DNA of 64,000 nt from Acidobacteriota bacterium (GCA_016715115.1 JADKBM010000016.1:1612001-1676000), one strand, 5' to 3'. Counted from the first letter of the stretch, positions 33,394-43,650 are shown. Notes: generated by a model from the letters alone, not told the origin. Numbers and translations are program-made.

Positions 33394-33867
33394 ATGAACG
33401 AAACCGATTCCGAACCAAAATCGCGCGTTCGCTGCAGCGAGATTATGACGAAAAGCGTTTCGACAGTGACGCCTGAAATGTCGCTTTACGAAGTCGCGAA
33501 ACGTATGAAAGATGGTGATATCGGCGTCTTGCCGGTGATCGAGGGCGAAACCGGAAAACTGGTCGGTATCATTACCGACCGCGACATCGTCGTGCGTGTC
33601 GTCGCCGAGGGAAAACTGGTTCGCGAGACGCTTGTCGGCGAAGTTATGTCGCGCGATGTGTACACCGCCAAACCGGATGATTACGCCTTCGAAGCGATTC
33701 GCACGATGGGCGAAAAGCAGGTCCGTCGCATACCGATCGTCGATGACGCACGGATCTTGCACGGAATCGTCTCGATCGCTGACATTGCACTCGAGATGGA
33801 AGACGAAATCGAGATCGCCGAAACCCTTGAAGAAATCTCGAGCGGCAAAGCGTTTTGGAGCAAATGA
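33394..33867 (+). CDS. Tandem CBS-domain protein
   Basis: Using the ATG at 33394 gives 157 residues: two CBS domains (~12-70 and ~78-135). Characteristic segments are CSEIMTKSVSTVTPEMSLYEVAKRMKDGDIGVLPVIEG with LVGIITDRDI in the first, and VMSRDVYTAKPDDYAFEAIRTMGEKQVRRIPIVDD with GIVSIADIA in the second. Stand-alone CBS pairs bind adenine nucleotides and act as energy or redox sensors on a partner protein, which is unknown here. The start is preferred to the upstream 33304 because the extra 30 residues are low-quality and match no CBS protein. Confidence 0.9.
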   Translation: MNETDSEPKSRVRCSEIMTKSVSTVTPEMSLYEVAKRMKDGDIGVLPVIEGETGKLVGIITDRDIVVRVVAEGKLVRETLVGEVMSRDVYTAKPDDYAFEAIRTMGEKQVRRIPIVDDARILHGIVSIADIALEMEDEIEIAETLEEISSGKAFWSK

Positions 33868-33987
33868 ACCGATTTTGGACTTCGGATTTCGGATTTCGGA
33901 TTGCCAATCGTCCGAAACAAGAATCCTGGCTCGGCGGACAGAAGCCGCGGAAATTCCGAAATCACAAATCCCCATTCCCGAATCGAA
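33868..33987 (+). repeat. Heptad inverted repeat between CBS and Hsp20 genes
   Basis: GGACTTCGGATTTCGGATTTCGGATTG units after the CBS stop face GAAATTCCGAAATCACAAATCC units that end just before the Hsp20 ATG (33988). About 45 bp of unique sequence form the loop. Same family as 11806 and 57812. Confidence 0.8.
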
Positions 33988-34347
33988 ATGGCTAAATCGA
34001 TAAATCGATACTTTCAGTTTCTCGGCTCATCGAAAGAGGTCCGGACTTCCGGGCGGCTCTGGTATCCGGCTGCGGATGTTTATCAAACTCCGGACGGCTG
34101 GCTCGTTAAGGTCGAACTCGCCGGGGTTTCCGCGGAGGATCTTGAGATCGAGATCGAAGGCAACACACTCTACATCGCCGGCACGCGTCGCGACACATTT
34201 TGCGGCAAAGGCATCCATTACCAGCAAATGGAGATCACCTACAGCCGATTCGAAAAAAACCTCAATTTCCCCGCTTCGATCGAAGGCGCGAAGATCGAAC
34301 ACAACTTCGAGAACGGGCTTCTGATGATCTATTTGAAGAAGAAGTAA
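33988..34347 (+). CDS. Small heat-shock protein (Hsp20/alpha-crystallin)
   Basis: The 119-residue protein is essentially one alpha-crystallin domain: WYPAADVYQTPDGWLVKVELAGVSAEDLEIEIEGNTLYIAG (~24-64), then the conserved beta-strands and FEKNLNFPASIEGAKIEHNFENGLLMIYLKK at the end. It prevents aggregation of unfolded proteins as an ATP-independent holdase in the cytoplasm. The usual C-terminal I-x-I tail is missing (the chain ends at LKKK), which may affect oligomer assembly. The gene is followed 11 bp later by the Uma2 gene and then by lon, so a heat-stress or proteostasis unit is possible. Confidence 0.92.
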   Translation: MAKSINRYFQFLGSSKEVRTSGRLWYPAADVYQTPDGWLVKVELAGVSAEDLEIEIEGNTLYIAGTRRDTFCGKGIHYQQMEITYSRFEKNLNFPASIEGAKIEHNFENGLLMIYLKKK

Positions 34348-34358
34348 GGAGACATCGA

Positions 34359-35030
34359 ATGCCTGAATTATTGGAAACAACTCATAGTTCGGTTACCCGG
34401 GGAATCGTTCGTCCGCCTGAAGACGTTTATTATCCTGACCAACGAGAAGACGATATGGGCGAAACAAGTGCTCACTATTTGTTGATTGCCGAACTGATGC
34501 AGATGCTCCGGATGCACCTCAAATCGCGTTCCGACGTTTTCCTCACGGCAAATATGAATGTTTATTTTGTCGAGGGTGACCCGCACAAGTGGGTCGCTCC
34601 CGATATCTTAATCGCGTTCGGAGTTCCGAATCGAGACCGCAATGTTTACAAATGTTGGGCCGAAGGCGTTTTTCCGCAGGTGGTCATTGAGGTCGCTTCC
34701 GAACGTACGTGGAAGTCCGATTTGAACGATAAACTCAAGTTGTACGAGAAATTAGGCGTTGAAGAGTATTACGTTTTGGATGGCGAATCAGGCAGACACA
34801 CGGGCGTTCCAATTACCTTCTTGCGTCGGAAGGAAGAATTGCTGACCCCGATGGACGCATCCGATGGAACCGCGTTTTCTGATCTGCTGGGGCTTCGCAT
34901 AGTCTTTTCCGAAGGACGATTTCGTTTGTTTGAGCCTGAATCGAATTGCTTTTTACGTACGCTTGATGACGCGGAGGCCGAACTCGACCGTCTCAAAAAG
35001 GAGATTGAAGAACTAAGATCGCGGAAGTAA
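34359..35030 (+). CDS. Uma2 family (DUF820, PD-(D/E)XK) nuclease-like protein
   Basis: The ATG at 34359, with AAGGAG upstream, gives 223 residues. A longer ORF beginning at 34200 lies inside the Hsp20 gene and is rejected. The conserved core has WVAPDILIAFGV (~84-95), VVIEVASERTW (~113-123) and KLKLYEKLGVEEYYVLD (~127-143), the D-(E)xK pattern of the Uma2/DUF820 restriction-like fold. A coiled-coil C-terminus (DDAEAELDRLKKEIEELRSR) is common in the family. Uma2 proteins are highly multiplied in cyanobacteria and some soil bacteria, may derive from transposon or defence nucleases, and have no clear physiological role. It sits between Hsp20 and lon. Confidence 0.88.
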   Translation: MPELLETTHSSVTRGIVRPPEDVYYPDQREDDMGETSAHYLLIAELMQMLRMHLKSRSDVFLTANMNVYFVEGDPHKWVAPDILIAFGVPNRDRNVYKCWAEGVFPQVVIEVASERTWKSDLNDKLKLYEKLGVEEYYVLDGESGRHTGVPITFLRRKEELLTPMDASDGTAFSDLLGLRIVFSEGRFRLFEPESNCFLRTLDDAEAELDRLKKEIEELRSRK

Positions 35031-35035
35031 ATTGT

Positions 35036-37423
35036 ATGGACCCGGAAAATCAAAACACGCAGCCACTTGGCGAACCGGCGAAACCGCAGCGATTCGAGAT
35101 CCCGATCTTGCCGCTGCAGAATACGACCCTTTTTCCCGATACCGTTGTGCCGCTCGCGGTCGGCCGCGAACGCTCGACAAAGGCGGTCGAAGCATCTCTC
35201 GGCACCGAAGAAAAGTTGATCGCGTGCGTCACCGTCCGCGTCCCCGATGTCCAGGGCAGCGATGCGAAGCCGGCCGATCTTTACACGGTCGGCACGATCG
35301 TCAACATTAAGCGGATGATGCGCACCGACGATGTTTTGCAGTTGATAGTGCAGGGCGTCGAGCGCTTCAAGATCCTTAATTGGGTTCACGAAGAACCGTT
35401 TCTGCGGGCGCAGGTCGAGGTCCTGGAGGATCTTAAGATCGTCGATGACGAGTCGATCGAGGCTTTGAAACGAAATATTCAGGGAATGATCCAAGAGGCG
35501 CTGGCGATGCTCCCGAACGTTCCGCCGGAAGTCCGAATGGCCGTGATGTCGCAGACCAATCCGGTCCAGCTCGCCTATTTCCTCGCTTCGGTTCTCGACC
35601 TCGGGGTCGAAACCGAGCAGAAGATGATCGAGGCGAGCACGACCGACGAACTTCTCACGTTGACGCACGCGGCGCTCGCGCGCGAACTCGAGATAATGCA
35701 GATCCGATCGAAGATCGCAAACGAAGCGCAGGGTGAAATGGACAAAGCGCAACGAGATTATGTTCTGCGTCAGCAGCTGAAAGCCATCCAAAAAGAACTC
35801 GGTGACGATGAAACCGGCGAAAAAGCCGAAGCCGCTCAACTCCGCGAACGGCTCGAGACGGCCGATCTGCCCGACGAGATCCGGAAAGAGGCCGAGCGTG
35901 AACTGCGCCGAATGGAACAACTCCCGCAGGCCGCACCGGACTACCACGTCATCCGAACCTATCTCGAGTACATACTCGAACTTCCGTGGAAGAAATCGAG
36001 CGAGGAAAAACTCGACCTCAACGAGGCGAAGAAGATACTCGACGAAGATCACTACGGACTCGAAGACATCAAGGAACGCATTCTCGAATCGCTCGCCGTC
36101 GTCAAACTCCGGCCCGATTCGAAAAGTCCGATCATCCTCTTCGTCGGTCCGCCGGGAGTCGGAAAAACGAGTCTCGGCCGGTCGATCGCCCGCGCGATGG
36201 GCCGCGAGTTCGACCGCATATCGCTCGGCGGCGTGCGCGATGAATCGGAGCTTCGCGGACATCGGCGGACGTATGTCGGCTCGATGCCGGGACGCATCAT
36301 ACAGACGCTGCGGCGCGTCGGCGTCAACAATCCGGTGCTGATGCTCGACGAGATCGACAAGATGGGGAACGATTTTCGCGGCGATCCGGCGTCGGCGCTG
36401 CTCGAGATCCTCGATCCGGCGCAGAATCACACTTTCCGTGATCACTATTTGGATCTTCCGTTCGATCTTTCGAAGGTCTTCTTTATCGCGACCGCGAACC
36501 AACTTGCGCCGATTCCGATGCCGCTTCGGGACCGGATGGAGATCATCGGTCTTTCCGGATATTCAGACGCCGAGAAGCTGAATATCGCGAAGCAGTATCT
36601 CATCCCGCGGCAGGTTACCGAAAACGGGCTGACTCCCGAGCAGATCGAGATTTCCGACGATGCCGTCAACTTGATAACGATGCGCTACACGCGCGAAGCG
36701 GGCGTCCGACAGTTGGAGCGAACCGTCGGGAATCTGTCACGCAAGGTGGCGTTGAAGGTCGCTCAAGGGCATCTCGGTAAGGTTCTGATCACGGCCAACG
36801 AGGTCAAGGGCTATCTCGGCGCGCCGCGGTTCTACCCTGAAGAAGCGCGCAAGGATCTGTCGCCGGGAGTGGCGACCGGAATGGCCTGGACCGAAATGGG
36901 CGGCGAGGTACTGTTTATCGAAGCGACCGCGCTGCCGGGCGGCGGCGGGCTGACACTGACAGGGCAGCTCGGTGAAGTTATGAAGGAATCGGCGATGGCC
37001 GCGCGTTCGTATCTTTGGTCGCACGCCGCCGAACTCGGGATCGATCCGGCAAAGCTCAAAGAAGGCGGCTTGCATATCCACGTTCCGGCCGGTGCCATCC
37101 CGAAAGACGGTCCGAGTGCGGGTGTCACGATGGCCGCCGCGATGGCTTCGCTCTACACCGGACGAAAGGTCCGAAGCGACACGGCGATGACCGGCGAGAT
37201 CACGCTCTCGGGACTCGTTTTTCCGGTCGGCGGGATAAAGGAAAAAGTGCTCGCCGCGCACCGCGCCGGGATCCGAAGGATCATCCTTCCGGCCCGCAAC
37301 GAAGCCGACACCGAAGAGATCCCCGAAGACGTCAGGAAGGAACTCGAGATCATACCGGCCGTTAAGATCGGAGATGTGCTCCAGGCCGCCCTTGAACCGG
37401 TGCCGGAGGATCAGCATAACTGA
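35036..37423 (+). CDS. lon: ATP-dependent Lon protease
   Basis: The 795-residue LonA has all its parts. The N-terminal substrate-binding domain starts at ILPLQNTTLFPDTVVPLAVG, a coiled coil follows at ~200-290, and the AAA+ module has Walker A GPPGVGKTS (~366-374) and Walker B LMLDEIDKMG. The C-terminal peptidase domain has catalytic Ser in KDGPSAGVTMAAA (~690) and Lys in the following GGIKEKVLAAHRAG segment. It degrades misfolded and regulatory proteins in the cytoplasm. It is 5 bp after the Uma2 gene and 146 bp downstream from a small heat-shock gene, consistent with a stress-linked unit. No terminator hairpin is obvious in the 110 bp to the convergent gene. Confidence 0.97.
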   Translation: MDPENQNTQPLGEPAKPQRFEIPILPLQNTTLFPDTVVPLAVGRERSTKAVEASLGTEEKLIACVTVRVPDVQGSDAKPADLYTVGTIVNIKRMMRTDDVLQLIVQGVERFKILNWVHEEPFLRAQVEVLEDLKIVDDESIEALKRNIQGMIQEALAMLPNVPPEVRMAVMSQTNPVQLAYFLASVLDLGVETEQKMIEASTTDELLTLTHAALARELEIMQIRSKIANEAQGEMDKAQRDYVLRQQLKAIQKELGDDETGEKAEAAQLRERLETADLPDEIRKEAERELRRMEQLPQAAPDYHVIRTYLEYILELPWKKSSEEKLDLNEAKKILDEDHYGLEDIKERILESLAVVKLRPDSKSPIILFVGPPGVGKTSLGRSIARAMGREFDRISLGGVRDESELRGHRRTYVGSMPGRIIQTLRRVGVNNPVLMLDEIDKMGNDFRGDPASALLEILDPAQNHTFRDHYLDLPFDLSKVFFIATANQLAPIPMPLRDRMEIIGLSGYSDAEKLNIAKQYLIPRQVTENGLTPEQIEISDDAVNLITMRYTREAGVRQLERTVGNLSRKVALKVAQGHLGKVLITANEVKGYLGAPRFYPEEARKDLSPGVATGMAWTEMGGEVLFIEATALPGGGGLTLTGQLGEVMKESAMAARSYLWSHAAELGIDPAKLKEGGLHIHVPAGAIPKDGPSAGVTMAAAMASLYTGRKVRSDTAMTGEITLSGLVFPVGGIKEKVLAAHRAGIRRIILPARNEADTEEIPEDVRKELEIIPAVKIGDVLQAALEPVPEDQHN

Positions 37424-37534
37424 TCTTCGCGCCGGCTGTGTCAGCGGCGTGGTGAATTTAAGCCGTGCTTCGAAAAGGGCCGCGCGTCGCGTCAGCATTC
37501 CACCGAGCGAATTCCTCTTCATTGTTCAAGGAGC

Positions 37535-37885
37535 TTATCGAATCGAAACCGTCATCGTAAAACCGATCGCTTGGTTCGTCGGGTTGGAAAGCCCGAACTC
37601 ATTGTCGCCCGAATAGGTTTCAAAGCTCGAACTCCCGGATTCGCCTTTTGGAGCTTCTTCGCTGAAGATCTTCAGATTTCGGTTGTTTACCGAAACACGC
37701 GCCGTTTGTCCGCTACGGGCGCCAACGACGAACGTTCGGTTAGACCTCGCCGGAATCGTGCCGGAAATGGTCGCCGAACTGCGGCCTTTCGCAAATCGAA
37801 TACGAGTTTGCGCAAAAAGCTCAACACTCGTCATCAATGAAATCGTCGTCAGTAAGACAAAATGAACAAGAAGTTTCCTTAACAT
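37535..37885 (-). CDS. Small exported protein, PliI/PPC-like beta-sandwich
   Basis: The 116-residue protein has a signal peptide (MLRKLLVHFVLLTTISLMTSVELFAQ). The remaining ~90 residues follow the pattern RIRFAKGRSSATISGTIPARSNRTFVVGARSGQTARVSVNNR, ending in FGLSNPTNQAIGFTMTVSIR. This spacing of FxxG, SGTI, Y/F-V-AxxGQ resembles the small beta-sandwich found in periplasmic lysozyme inhibitors (PliI-like) and in pre-peptidase C-terminal domains. The exact role is not known. It stands alone and is convergent with lon. Confidence 0.65.
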   Translation of the reverse strand: MLRKLLVHFVLLTTISLMTSVELFAQTRIRFAKGRSSATISGTIPARSNRTFVVGARSGQTARVSVNNRNLKIFSEEAPKGESGSSSFETYSGDNEFGLSNPTNQAIGFTMTVSIR

Positions 37886-37955
37886 ATGTTTTTCTCCTTA
37901 ATGGCGGCGAAATGCCGCTTAATCAACTTTCCGCAAACTCAAATTCGAGACGTTT

Positions 37956-38483
37956 TCACATCCTTCCTGGAATAAACCTCGGCTGGAACGGAACGTGCCG
38001 CGGGCGACTGGCGATTCGGTCTTCATACTGTTTCAACAACCTTTCGCCTTCCTTTTTTATGTTTCTGTCGAGCCACATTTTGTACAGAAATGCCATAACG
38101 GCCAGTCCGACGACAGCCAATAATACAGGCACCGCAACGCTGATCACCTCGCAGATCGCGGCGACGGACATTCCGCCTGCGGCAACCGCGCGAGCGGCGT
38201 TGAGAATCGGCGTCACCTCAGAAATAAGGGCCGGTGAAGCACCCGCCGCCGCTAACGAACTCGCCACCTGAGAGGGGTTCAGGCTCTGGAGAATCGGAAC
38301 GATATTCTCTTGGATCAGTGCCTCGGCCCGTTGAAGGAAAACCTGACCTTGCTGCAACAAACCTTCATTCACGTTGCCTTTCCCGTCCTGACTTCGATAC
38401 GCCATTTCGAGAAAACGTCCGGCCTGTCTCTGCAATCCTTCAATTTGTCGGATAACTTCCGTCAATTCAAATACTTCTTCCAT
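37956..38483 (-). CDS. Membrane protein of unknown function
   Basis: The ATG at 38483 with GAGG 8 bp upstream gives 175 residues; a longer reading from 38624 has no start signal. The N-terminal half is soluble and helical (TEVIRQIEGLQRQAGRFLEMAYRS), with a Gln/Ala-rich middle. The C-terminal part contains two close hydrophobic stretches (PILNAARAVAAGGMSVAAICEVISVAVPVLLAVVGLAVMAFLYKMWLD), then a basic tail. I do not recognise the family. A 62-residue ORF (38467-38655) overlaps its start. Confidence 0.55.
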   Translation of the reverse strand: MEEVFELTEVIRQIEGLQRQAGRFLEMAYRSQDGKGNVNEGLLQQGQVFLQRAEALIQENIVPILQSLNPSQVASSLAAAGASPALISEVTPILNAARAVAAGGMSVAAICEVISVAVPVLLAVVGLAVMAFLYKMWLDRNIKKEGERLLKQYEDRIASRPRHVPFQPRFIPGRM

Positions 38484-38655
38484 TTTCATTACCTCGTTCT
38501 GCGATTGATGCTTGTAACTTCCAATGAGATAAGCGTAGAAAATTGAAAAACTCAGCCAAAATAATCCCGCCCCAGGAAAGGCCGTTGATCGCGGCGAAGG
38601 GCAAGCGCGTAATCGAGTTTTCACGAAAGTTGCTGCGACCCAAAGTCATAAGCAC
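38467..38655 (-). CDS. Possible small membrane protein overlapping the next gene
   Basis: A GTG with AGGA 5 bp upstream opens a 62-residue ORF with one hydrophobic stretch (LPFAAINGLSWGGIILAEFFNFL) and a polar tail. Its stop lies 17 bp inside the next gene, the arrangement of translationally coupled small genes. No family is recognised. It may instead be untranslated leader. Confidence 0.35.
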   Translation of the reverse strand: MLMTLGRSNFRENSITRLPFAAINGLSWGGIILAEFFNFLRLSHWKLQASIAERGNENGRSI

Positions 38656-38992
38656 GTGAGTCCTTTTTGAATCAGGTTGATTTCAGGTCTTTTTGCGACG
38701 TACTCGGAAGCAATGGAAAGAGGCCGTCGAAATTGCTTCAAAAAGAGCCGCATCGTCGGTCGAATGTTCGCCGGATGATGCTTATCGTTCGTTTTTTTGT
38801 CAGTTCTGAAAAAAATGTTCTTTTTGCAGTGTTTTCGTTGGAAAATTGATGTGATTTCGGTGTACGCTATTAAGTTAATGTTTGGGTCGAAAGTCTTCTC
38901 TTTATCATTAGTTCCCCTGGTTTTTTAGAGAGTGAACTCTTCATTTTCAAACGCGCATTTGGGTCACAATTTTTTGGAATTCGTAGTAAAAA
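38656..38992. other. Divergent intergenic region upstream of mreB
   Basis: About 337 bp without a supported gene separate a minus-strand small-protein unit from mreB. The sequence becomes AT-rich from 38785 on. A stretch with TTGATG (38846-38851) and ATTAAG 17 bp later could be a vegetative promoter for the mre cluster, but this is a weak match. Confidence 0.4.
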
Positions 38993-40039
<1,047 letters not shown>

Positions 40040-40139
40040 AAGAGAAAGCAGTTAGCCGTGAGCGGTGAGCAGTGAAGTGCGAGCCGCGAACTGCTCGCTG
40101 CAAACTGCCGACCGATTACTGCTAGCTGCGAACTGATCA
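40040..40139 (+). repeat. Heptad-like repeat between mreB and mreC
   Basis: Degenerate 7-bp units GTGAGCG, GTGAGCA, GCGAACT, GCTCGCT, GCAAACT, GCTAGCT and GCGAACT run from just after the mreB stop to the mreC ATG. They are of the GTGAGCG class seen at 32760. They contain both strand senses interleaved, so the tract can fold locally. Confidence 0.7.
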
Positions 40140-41045
40140 ATGGTTGAGCGAAGTCAAAAGGAAGTTTGGAGACTGACGCCATGGCTGATGATTGCCCTTT
40201 TGTTGGGCAATTTCGTGCTTATGGCGTACGACGCGCGGACATCGTCGGACGAGCGTGTGATCCGGGTCTGGATGCTCGCCATCGCCAATTTTGTACAGTC
40301 TCCGGTGACCACCGTTTCGGCTTCGGTCACAAACTACTTCCAATCGATCTCGACCCTGCGTTCGGCCCAGACCGAAAATGACACGCTCAAACAGCGCGTT
40401 CAGGAACTTGAGGTCCAGGTTCAGAGAAGCGAGGAACTATCGAAAGAAAACGATCGCCTCAAGGGCCTTCTCGACCTGAAGTCCGAATCCAAGTACAAGA
40501 TCCTTCCGGCGCAGATCATCGGCCGCGATCCCTCGGCCTGGTTCGACCATTCGGTGATCAACCGCGGCAGCCTCGATGGCGTCAAGCTGAATATGCCGAT
40601 CGTCAACAACGGTGGTTTGATCGGGCGCGTCGTCGCGGTCAGTCCGTTGACCGCGCGGATCAACCTTGTAACCAAAGACAAGTCGGGTCTCGGCGGCGTC
40701 ATCGGCGAACTCGGAACGTCGAACGCGATCGGCGTCGTCAGCGGCAACGGCCAGCGTGAACTTCTTGAAATGGGTTATGTTCCGGGAACGATCGAGGTGC
40801 AGGTCGGCGAGATCGTTTACACGACAGGTCAGGACGGGATCTATCCGCCCGGTTTGAAGCTGGGCGAAGTCGTTGAAGTGCGTCCCGGTTCGGCCACCGT
40901 GCCGCAACAGATCTTTATCCGGCCCTCGGCGAGGTTGTACTCGATGGAAGAGGTCGCGGTTCTGCTTTATGAACCGCCGCAAAGGCCCGAATACGAAAAG
41001 ACGCTGCCGAACGCGGCCGCCGAGGACAAGAAAAGGAAACCGTAA
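40140..41045 (+). CDS. mreC: Rod shape-determining protein MreC
   Basis: The 301-residue bitopic protein has one N-terminal span (TPWLMIALLLGNFVLMAY), a coiled coil (~75-110; LKQRVQELEVQVQRSEELSKENDRLKGLL) and the two beta-barrel MreC domain (~115-280; VINRGSLDGVKLNMPIVNNGGLIGRVVAVSP). It links MreB to PBP2 and RodA in the periplasm. The gene starts directly after a heptad tract and ends 12 bp before mreD. Confidence 0.95.
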   Translation: MVERSQKEVWRLTPWLMIALLLGNFVLMAYDARTSSDERVIRVWMLAIANFVQSPVTTVSASVTNYFQSISTLRSAQTENDTLKQRVQELEVQVQRSEELSKENDRLKGLLDLKSESKYKILPAQIIGRDPSAWFDHSVINRGSLDGVKLNMPIVNNGGLIGRVVAVSPLTARINLVTKDKSGLGGVIGELGTSNAIGVVSGNGQRELLEMGYVPGTIEVQVGEIVYTTGQDGIYPPGLKLGEVVEVRPGSATVPQQIFIRPSARLYSMEEVAVLLYEPPQRPEYEKTLPNAAAEDKKRKP

Positions 41046-41057
41046 GCGTTCAGAATA

Positions 41058-41606
41058 ATGGAGCAAGTTAAGATAATCATCGCCTTGATAATCGCCATTG
41101 CCCTGCAATGGACGCTTCGGAACGTCGCCGAACCGCTTACCTTCATCGACTTTCCGCTGATCATCGTGGTCTATGCAGCGCTTCAGCGAAACGCGTTCAA
41201 TGCGCTGATCTTCGGAGCGCTTTCGGGCATCGCCGTCGATGCTCTCAGCGGCGGACTTCTGGGTGCCAACGGCTTCTCGAAAACCCTTGTCGCATATGTC
41301 GTCTCCGAGCTCGCCCGGCGCGTCTATCTGGACAACCTTTTGCTTCAGATTCCCGTCATAGCCGGTGCTTGTTTGCTTGACGACCTGGTCTATTATGGGC
41401 TCCACCGTGTGCTGGGTCAGGAGCCGACCGCGCCGGTAACTGTAACGATCGTTAATACGCTGATCGGAACGACGATCGCGGGAACGTTCGTGTATCTGTT
41501 GATGCGCGGTCTTTCGACCGATAAGATCCGGCGGCAAAAGCGCGAGTTGTTTGCTCCGCGCCGCCAGACCCGGCGCCGAAACCCAATCCGGCTCGGAAGA
41601 AGATGA
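41058..41606 (+). CDS. mreD: Rod shape-determining protein MreD
   Basis: The 182-residue protein has five hydrophobic spans and the MreD pattern LTFIDFPLIIVVYAALQRNAFNALIFGALSGIAVDALSGGLLGANGFSKTL. It is the inner-membrane partner of MreC. The C-terminus is basic and Arg-rich (RQKRELFAPRRQTRRRNPIRLGRR). Spacing to mreC is 12 bp; to mrdA there is an 83-bp heptad repeat. Confidence 0.9.
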   Translation: MEQVKIIIALIIAIALQWTLRNVAEPLTFIDFPLIIVVYAALQRNAFNALIFGALSGIAVDALSGGLLGANGFSKTLVAYVVSELARRVYLDNLLLQIPVIAGACLLDDLVYYGLHRVLGQEPTAPVTVTIVNTLIGTTIAGTFVYLLMRGLSTDKIRRQKRELFAPRRQTRRRNPIRLGRR

Positions 41607-41688
41607 TATTGATTTCGGATTGGTGATTCCGGATTTCGGATTTTCAGTACCGAGATCGTCAATCACAAATCCAAAATCCCAAATCGAG
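41607..41688 (+). repeat. Heptad inverted repeat between mreD and mrdA
   Basis: GATTTCGGATTGGTGATTCCGGATTTCGGATTTTC after the mreD stop faces AATCACAAATCCAAAATCCCAAATC before the mrdA ATG, leaving a ~16-bp loop. Transcripts of the mre operon would carry this stem inside the message. Confidence 0.8.
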
Positions 41689-43578
41689 ATGAAGATCTAC
41701 GATCACACGCAAAACTTAAGCATCAGAGTCGGCACGATCCAGATCATTGCGTTCGTGCTGCTGACGATACTCGGCGCGCGGCTTTATTACCTTCAGGTCG
41801 TGAAGGGCGAGTATTACGATGAAAAGGCCGAGAACCAGCGCATACGCCTGATTCCGATACCGGCACCGCGCGGGGCGATCTTCGACCGCAACGGCAAGAT
41901 CCTTGTCGATTCGCGTCCGACCTATAACGTCACTCTCTCGAACGAACCGATCAAGAAGATCGACGTGACCGATCGCATCGACGATTATGCGCGCGGGCTG
42001 AACGTCGATCGGCAATACGTTGTCGAGCGTCTCAATTTGATCAAGAAACAAAACGACTTCGAGACGATGGTTCTCAAGGAAAATGCGACCATCGCGGACA
42101 TAACCTGGGTCGAGGCGCACTCGCTCGAGTACCCGGAACTTCGCATCGAACTGCAGCCGCAACGCGTTTATCCGCTCAAGGAGACTCTCTCGCACGTGCT
42201 CGGATACGTCGGTGAGATCAGTCCGAAGCAGCTTGAAAAACCCGAATATCGCGAGAAGGGTTTCCGGCCCGGCACGATCATCGGCAAAGGCGGACTCGAA
42301 CAGTATTACGACGATTTTCTGCGTGGAAAAGACGGTTATCGAAAAGTAATCGTCGATAGCCGCGGTCGCGTCCAGTCTGAGATCGAGACGATCCCGCCGC
42401 AGGCCGGACAGGATCTTATCACCACCATCGATCTCGATCTCCAGATTACGGCGGAGGAGAAACTGGCAGCGACGCCGACGAAACGTGGGACCATCATCGC
42501 TCTCGACCCGAACAACGGCGAACTCTTCGCGATGGCTTCGCTGCCGGCGTTCGATCCAAATGTTTTCGTTCAGGGCAGCGCGACGCCTGAGGGCCGAAAA
42601 CAGATCGCCGCGTACTGGCAGGATGAAAAGCGGCCTCTTTACAATCGCGCGATCCAGGGCCGCTATCCGGCTGGATCAACCTGGAAGATCCCCGAATCGG
42701 TCGCCGGACTGCAGCAAGGCGCGATCACCGTCGCACATTCGAACTTGGTGTGCGGCGGCGGCATCACCATCGGAAACAAGTTCACCCGTTGTATGGGAAG
42801 CCACGGTTCGCCGCCTCTTGCCTTTGCGATCACCAAATCCTGTGACGGCTATTACTATCGGCTCGGTCTGAAATTGGGGATCGAGGGACTGATCAAAATG
42901 GTCGAGACTTTTGATTACGACAAGCGTTCAGGAGTTGATCTGCCGAACGAGAAGATCAGTCAGACGCCCAAGAGCTGGCGGGCGGCGATCGAGAAACGCG
43001 AGGGAAAATGGAGCGATATTCGAACGGTTTACGCCTCGATCGGACAGGACACCGTGGTCGTTACCCCGATCTCTATGCTGCGTGCGATCTCAAGCATCGG
43101 CGTCCAGGGGCGAATGTATGAACCGCACTTCCTGAAGGAGTTCAAGCCGATCGGCGCGATCGGCAACGAGGACGAACGCGGCTACATTCCGGAACGCCCC
43201 GGATTCGGCTTTCAGCATCCTGATCCGAAGTTGATTGAAATGACGAAGGAGCAGGAAGATCTCGTGGTCAAGGGTATGTGGGGCGTAGTCAACGGCGGCG
43301 GTACGGCAGCGGCGATCCGTATTCCGGGTTTCGAGATCGCCGGCAAGACCGGGACGGCGCAGGTCGCGTCGCTCGGCAAGGACGTCGGAGGAAACAAGGA
43401 CCACGCGTGGTTTATTAGTTTCGCACCGGCTTACAAGCCGGAGATCGCCGTTTTGGCGCTGATCGAGAACGTCGGTTTCGGCGGAAGTTTCGCGGCACCG
43501 GCGGCGAAAGGGATTTACGAATCGTATCTTGCTAAGCGCGGCGGTGCGACGCCGACGCCGGAGGATGTGAAGAAGTAG
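41689..43578 (+). CDS. mrdA: Penicillin-binding protein 2 (elongation transpeptidase)
   Basis: The 629-residue class B PBP has an N-terminal span (VGTIQIIAFVLLTILGARLYYLQ) and the PBP dimerisation/pedestal domain with RLIPIPAPRGAIFDRNGKIL (~48-67). The transpeptidase domain has SxxK at Ser330 (AGSTWK), the second motif SCD in ITKSCDGYYY, and KTG in IAGKTGTAQVA near 555. These features are those of PBP2, which cross-links peptidoglycan during rod elongation in complex with RodA. The ATG at 41689 is used; an upstream reading crosses the heptad repeat and the end of mreD. Confidence 0.95.
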   Translation: MKIYDHTQNLSIRVGTIQIIAFVLLTILGARLYYLQVVKGEYYDEKAENQRIRLIPIPAPRGAIFDRNGKILVDSRPTYNVTLSNEPIKKIDVTDRIDDYARGLNVDRQYVVERLNLIKKQNDFETMVLKENATIADITWVEAHSLEYPELRIELQPQRVYPLKETLSHVLGYVGEISPKQLEKPEYREKGFRPGTIIGKGGLEQYYDDFLRGKDGYRKVIVDSRGRVQSEIETIPPQAGQDLITTIDLDLQITAEEKLAATPTKRGTIIALDPNNGELFAMASLPAFDPNVFVQGSATPEGRKQIAAYWQDEKRPLYNRAIQGRYPAGSTWKIPESVAGLQQGAITVAHSNLVCGGGITIGNKFTRCMGSHGSPPLAFAITKSCDGYYYRLGLKLGIEGLIKMVETFDYDKRSGVDLPNEKISQTPKSWRAAIEKREGKWSDIRTVYASIGQDTVVVTPISMLRAISSIGVQGRMYEPHFLKEFKPIGAIGNEDERGYIPERPGFGFQHPDPKLIEMTKEQEDLVVKGMWGVVNGGGTAAAIRIPGFEIAGKTGTAQVASLGKDVGGNKDHAWFISFAPAYKPEIAVLALIENVGFGGSFAAPAAKGIYESYLAKRGGATPTPEDVKK

Positions 43579-43650
43579 CTTCGGGGTTTCGCCTATTCGG
43601 CAATTCGCCCGCGGTTGGCCGACCGAAGACGCACTCCTGCCAACGAAGTT

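Noticed and set aside
34200..34358. Upstream extension of the Uma2 ORF
   Set aside because: It lies inside the hsp20 gene, and a ribosome binding site sits before the ATG at 34359.
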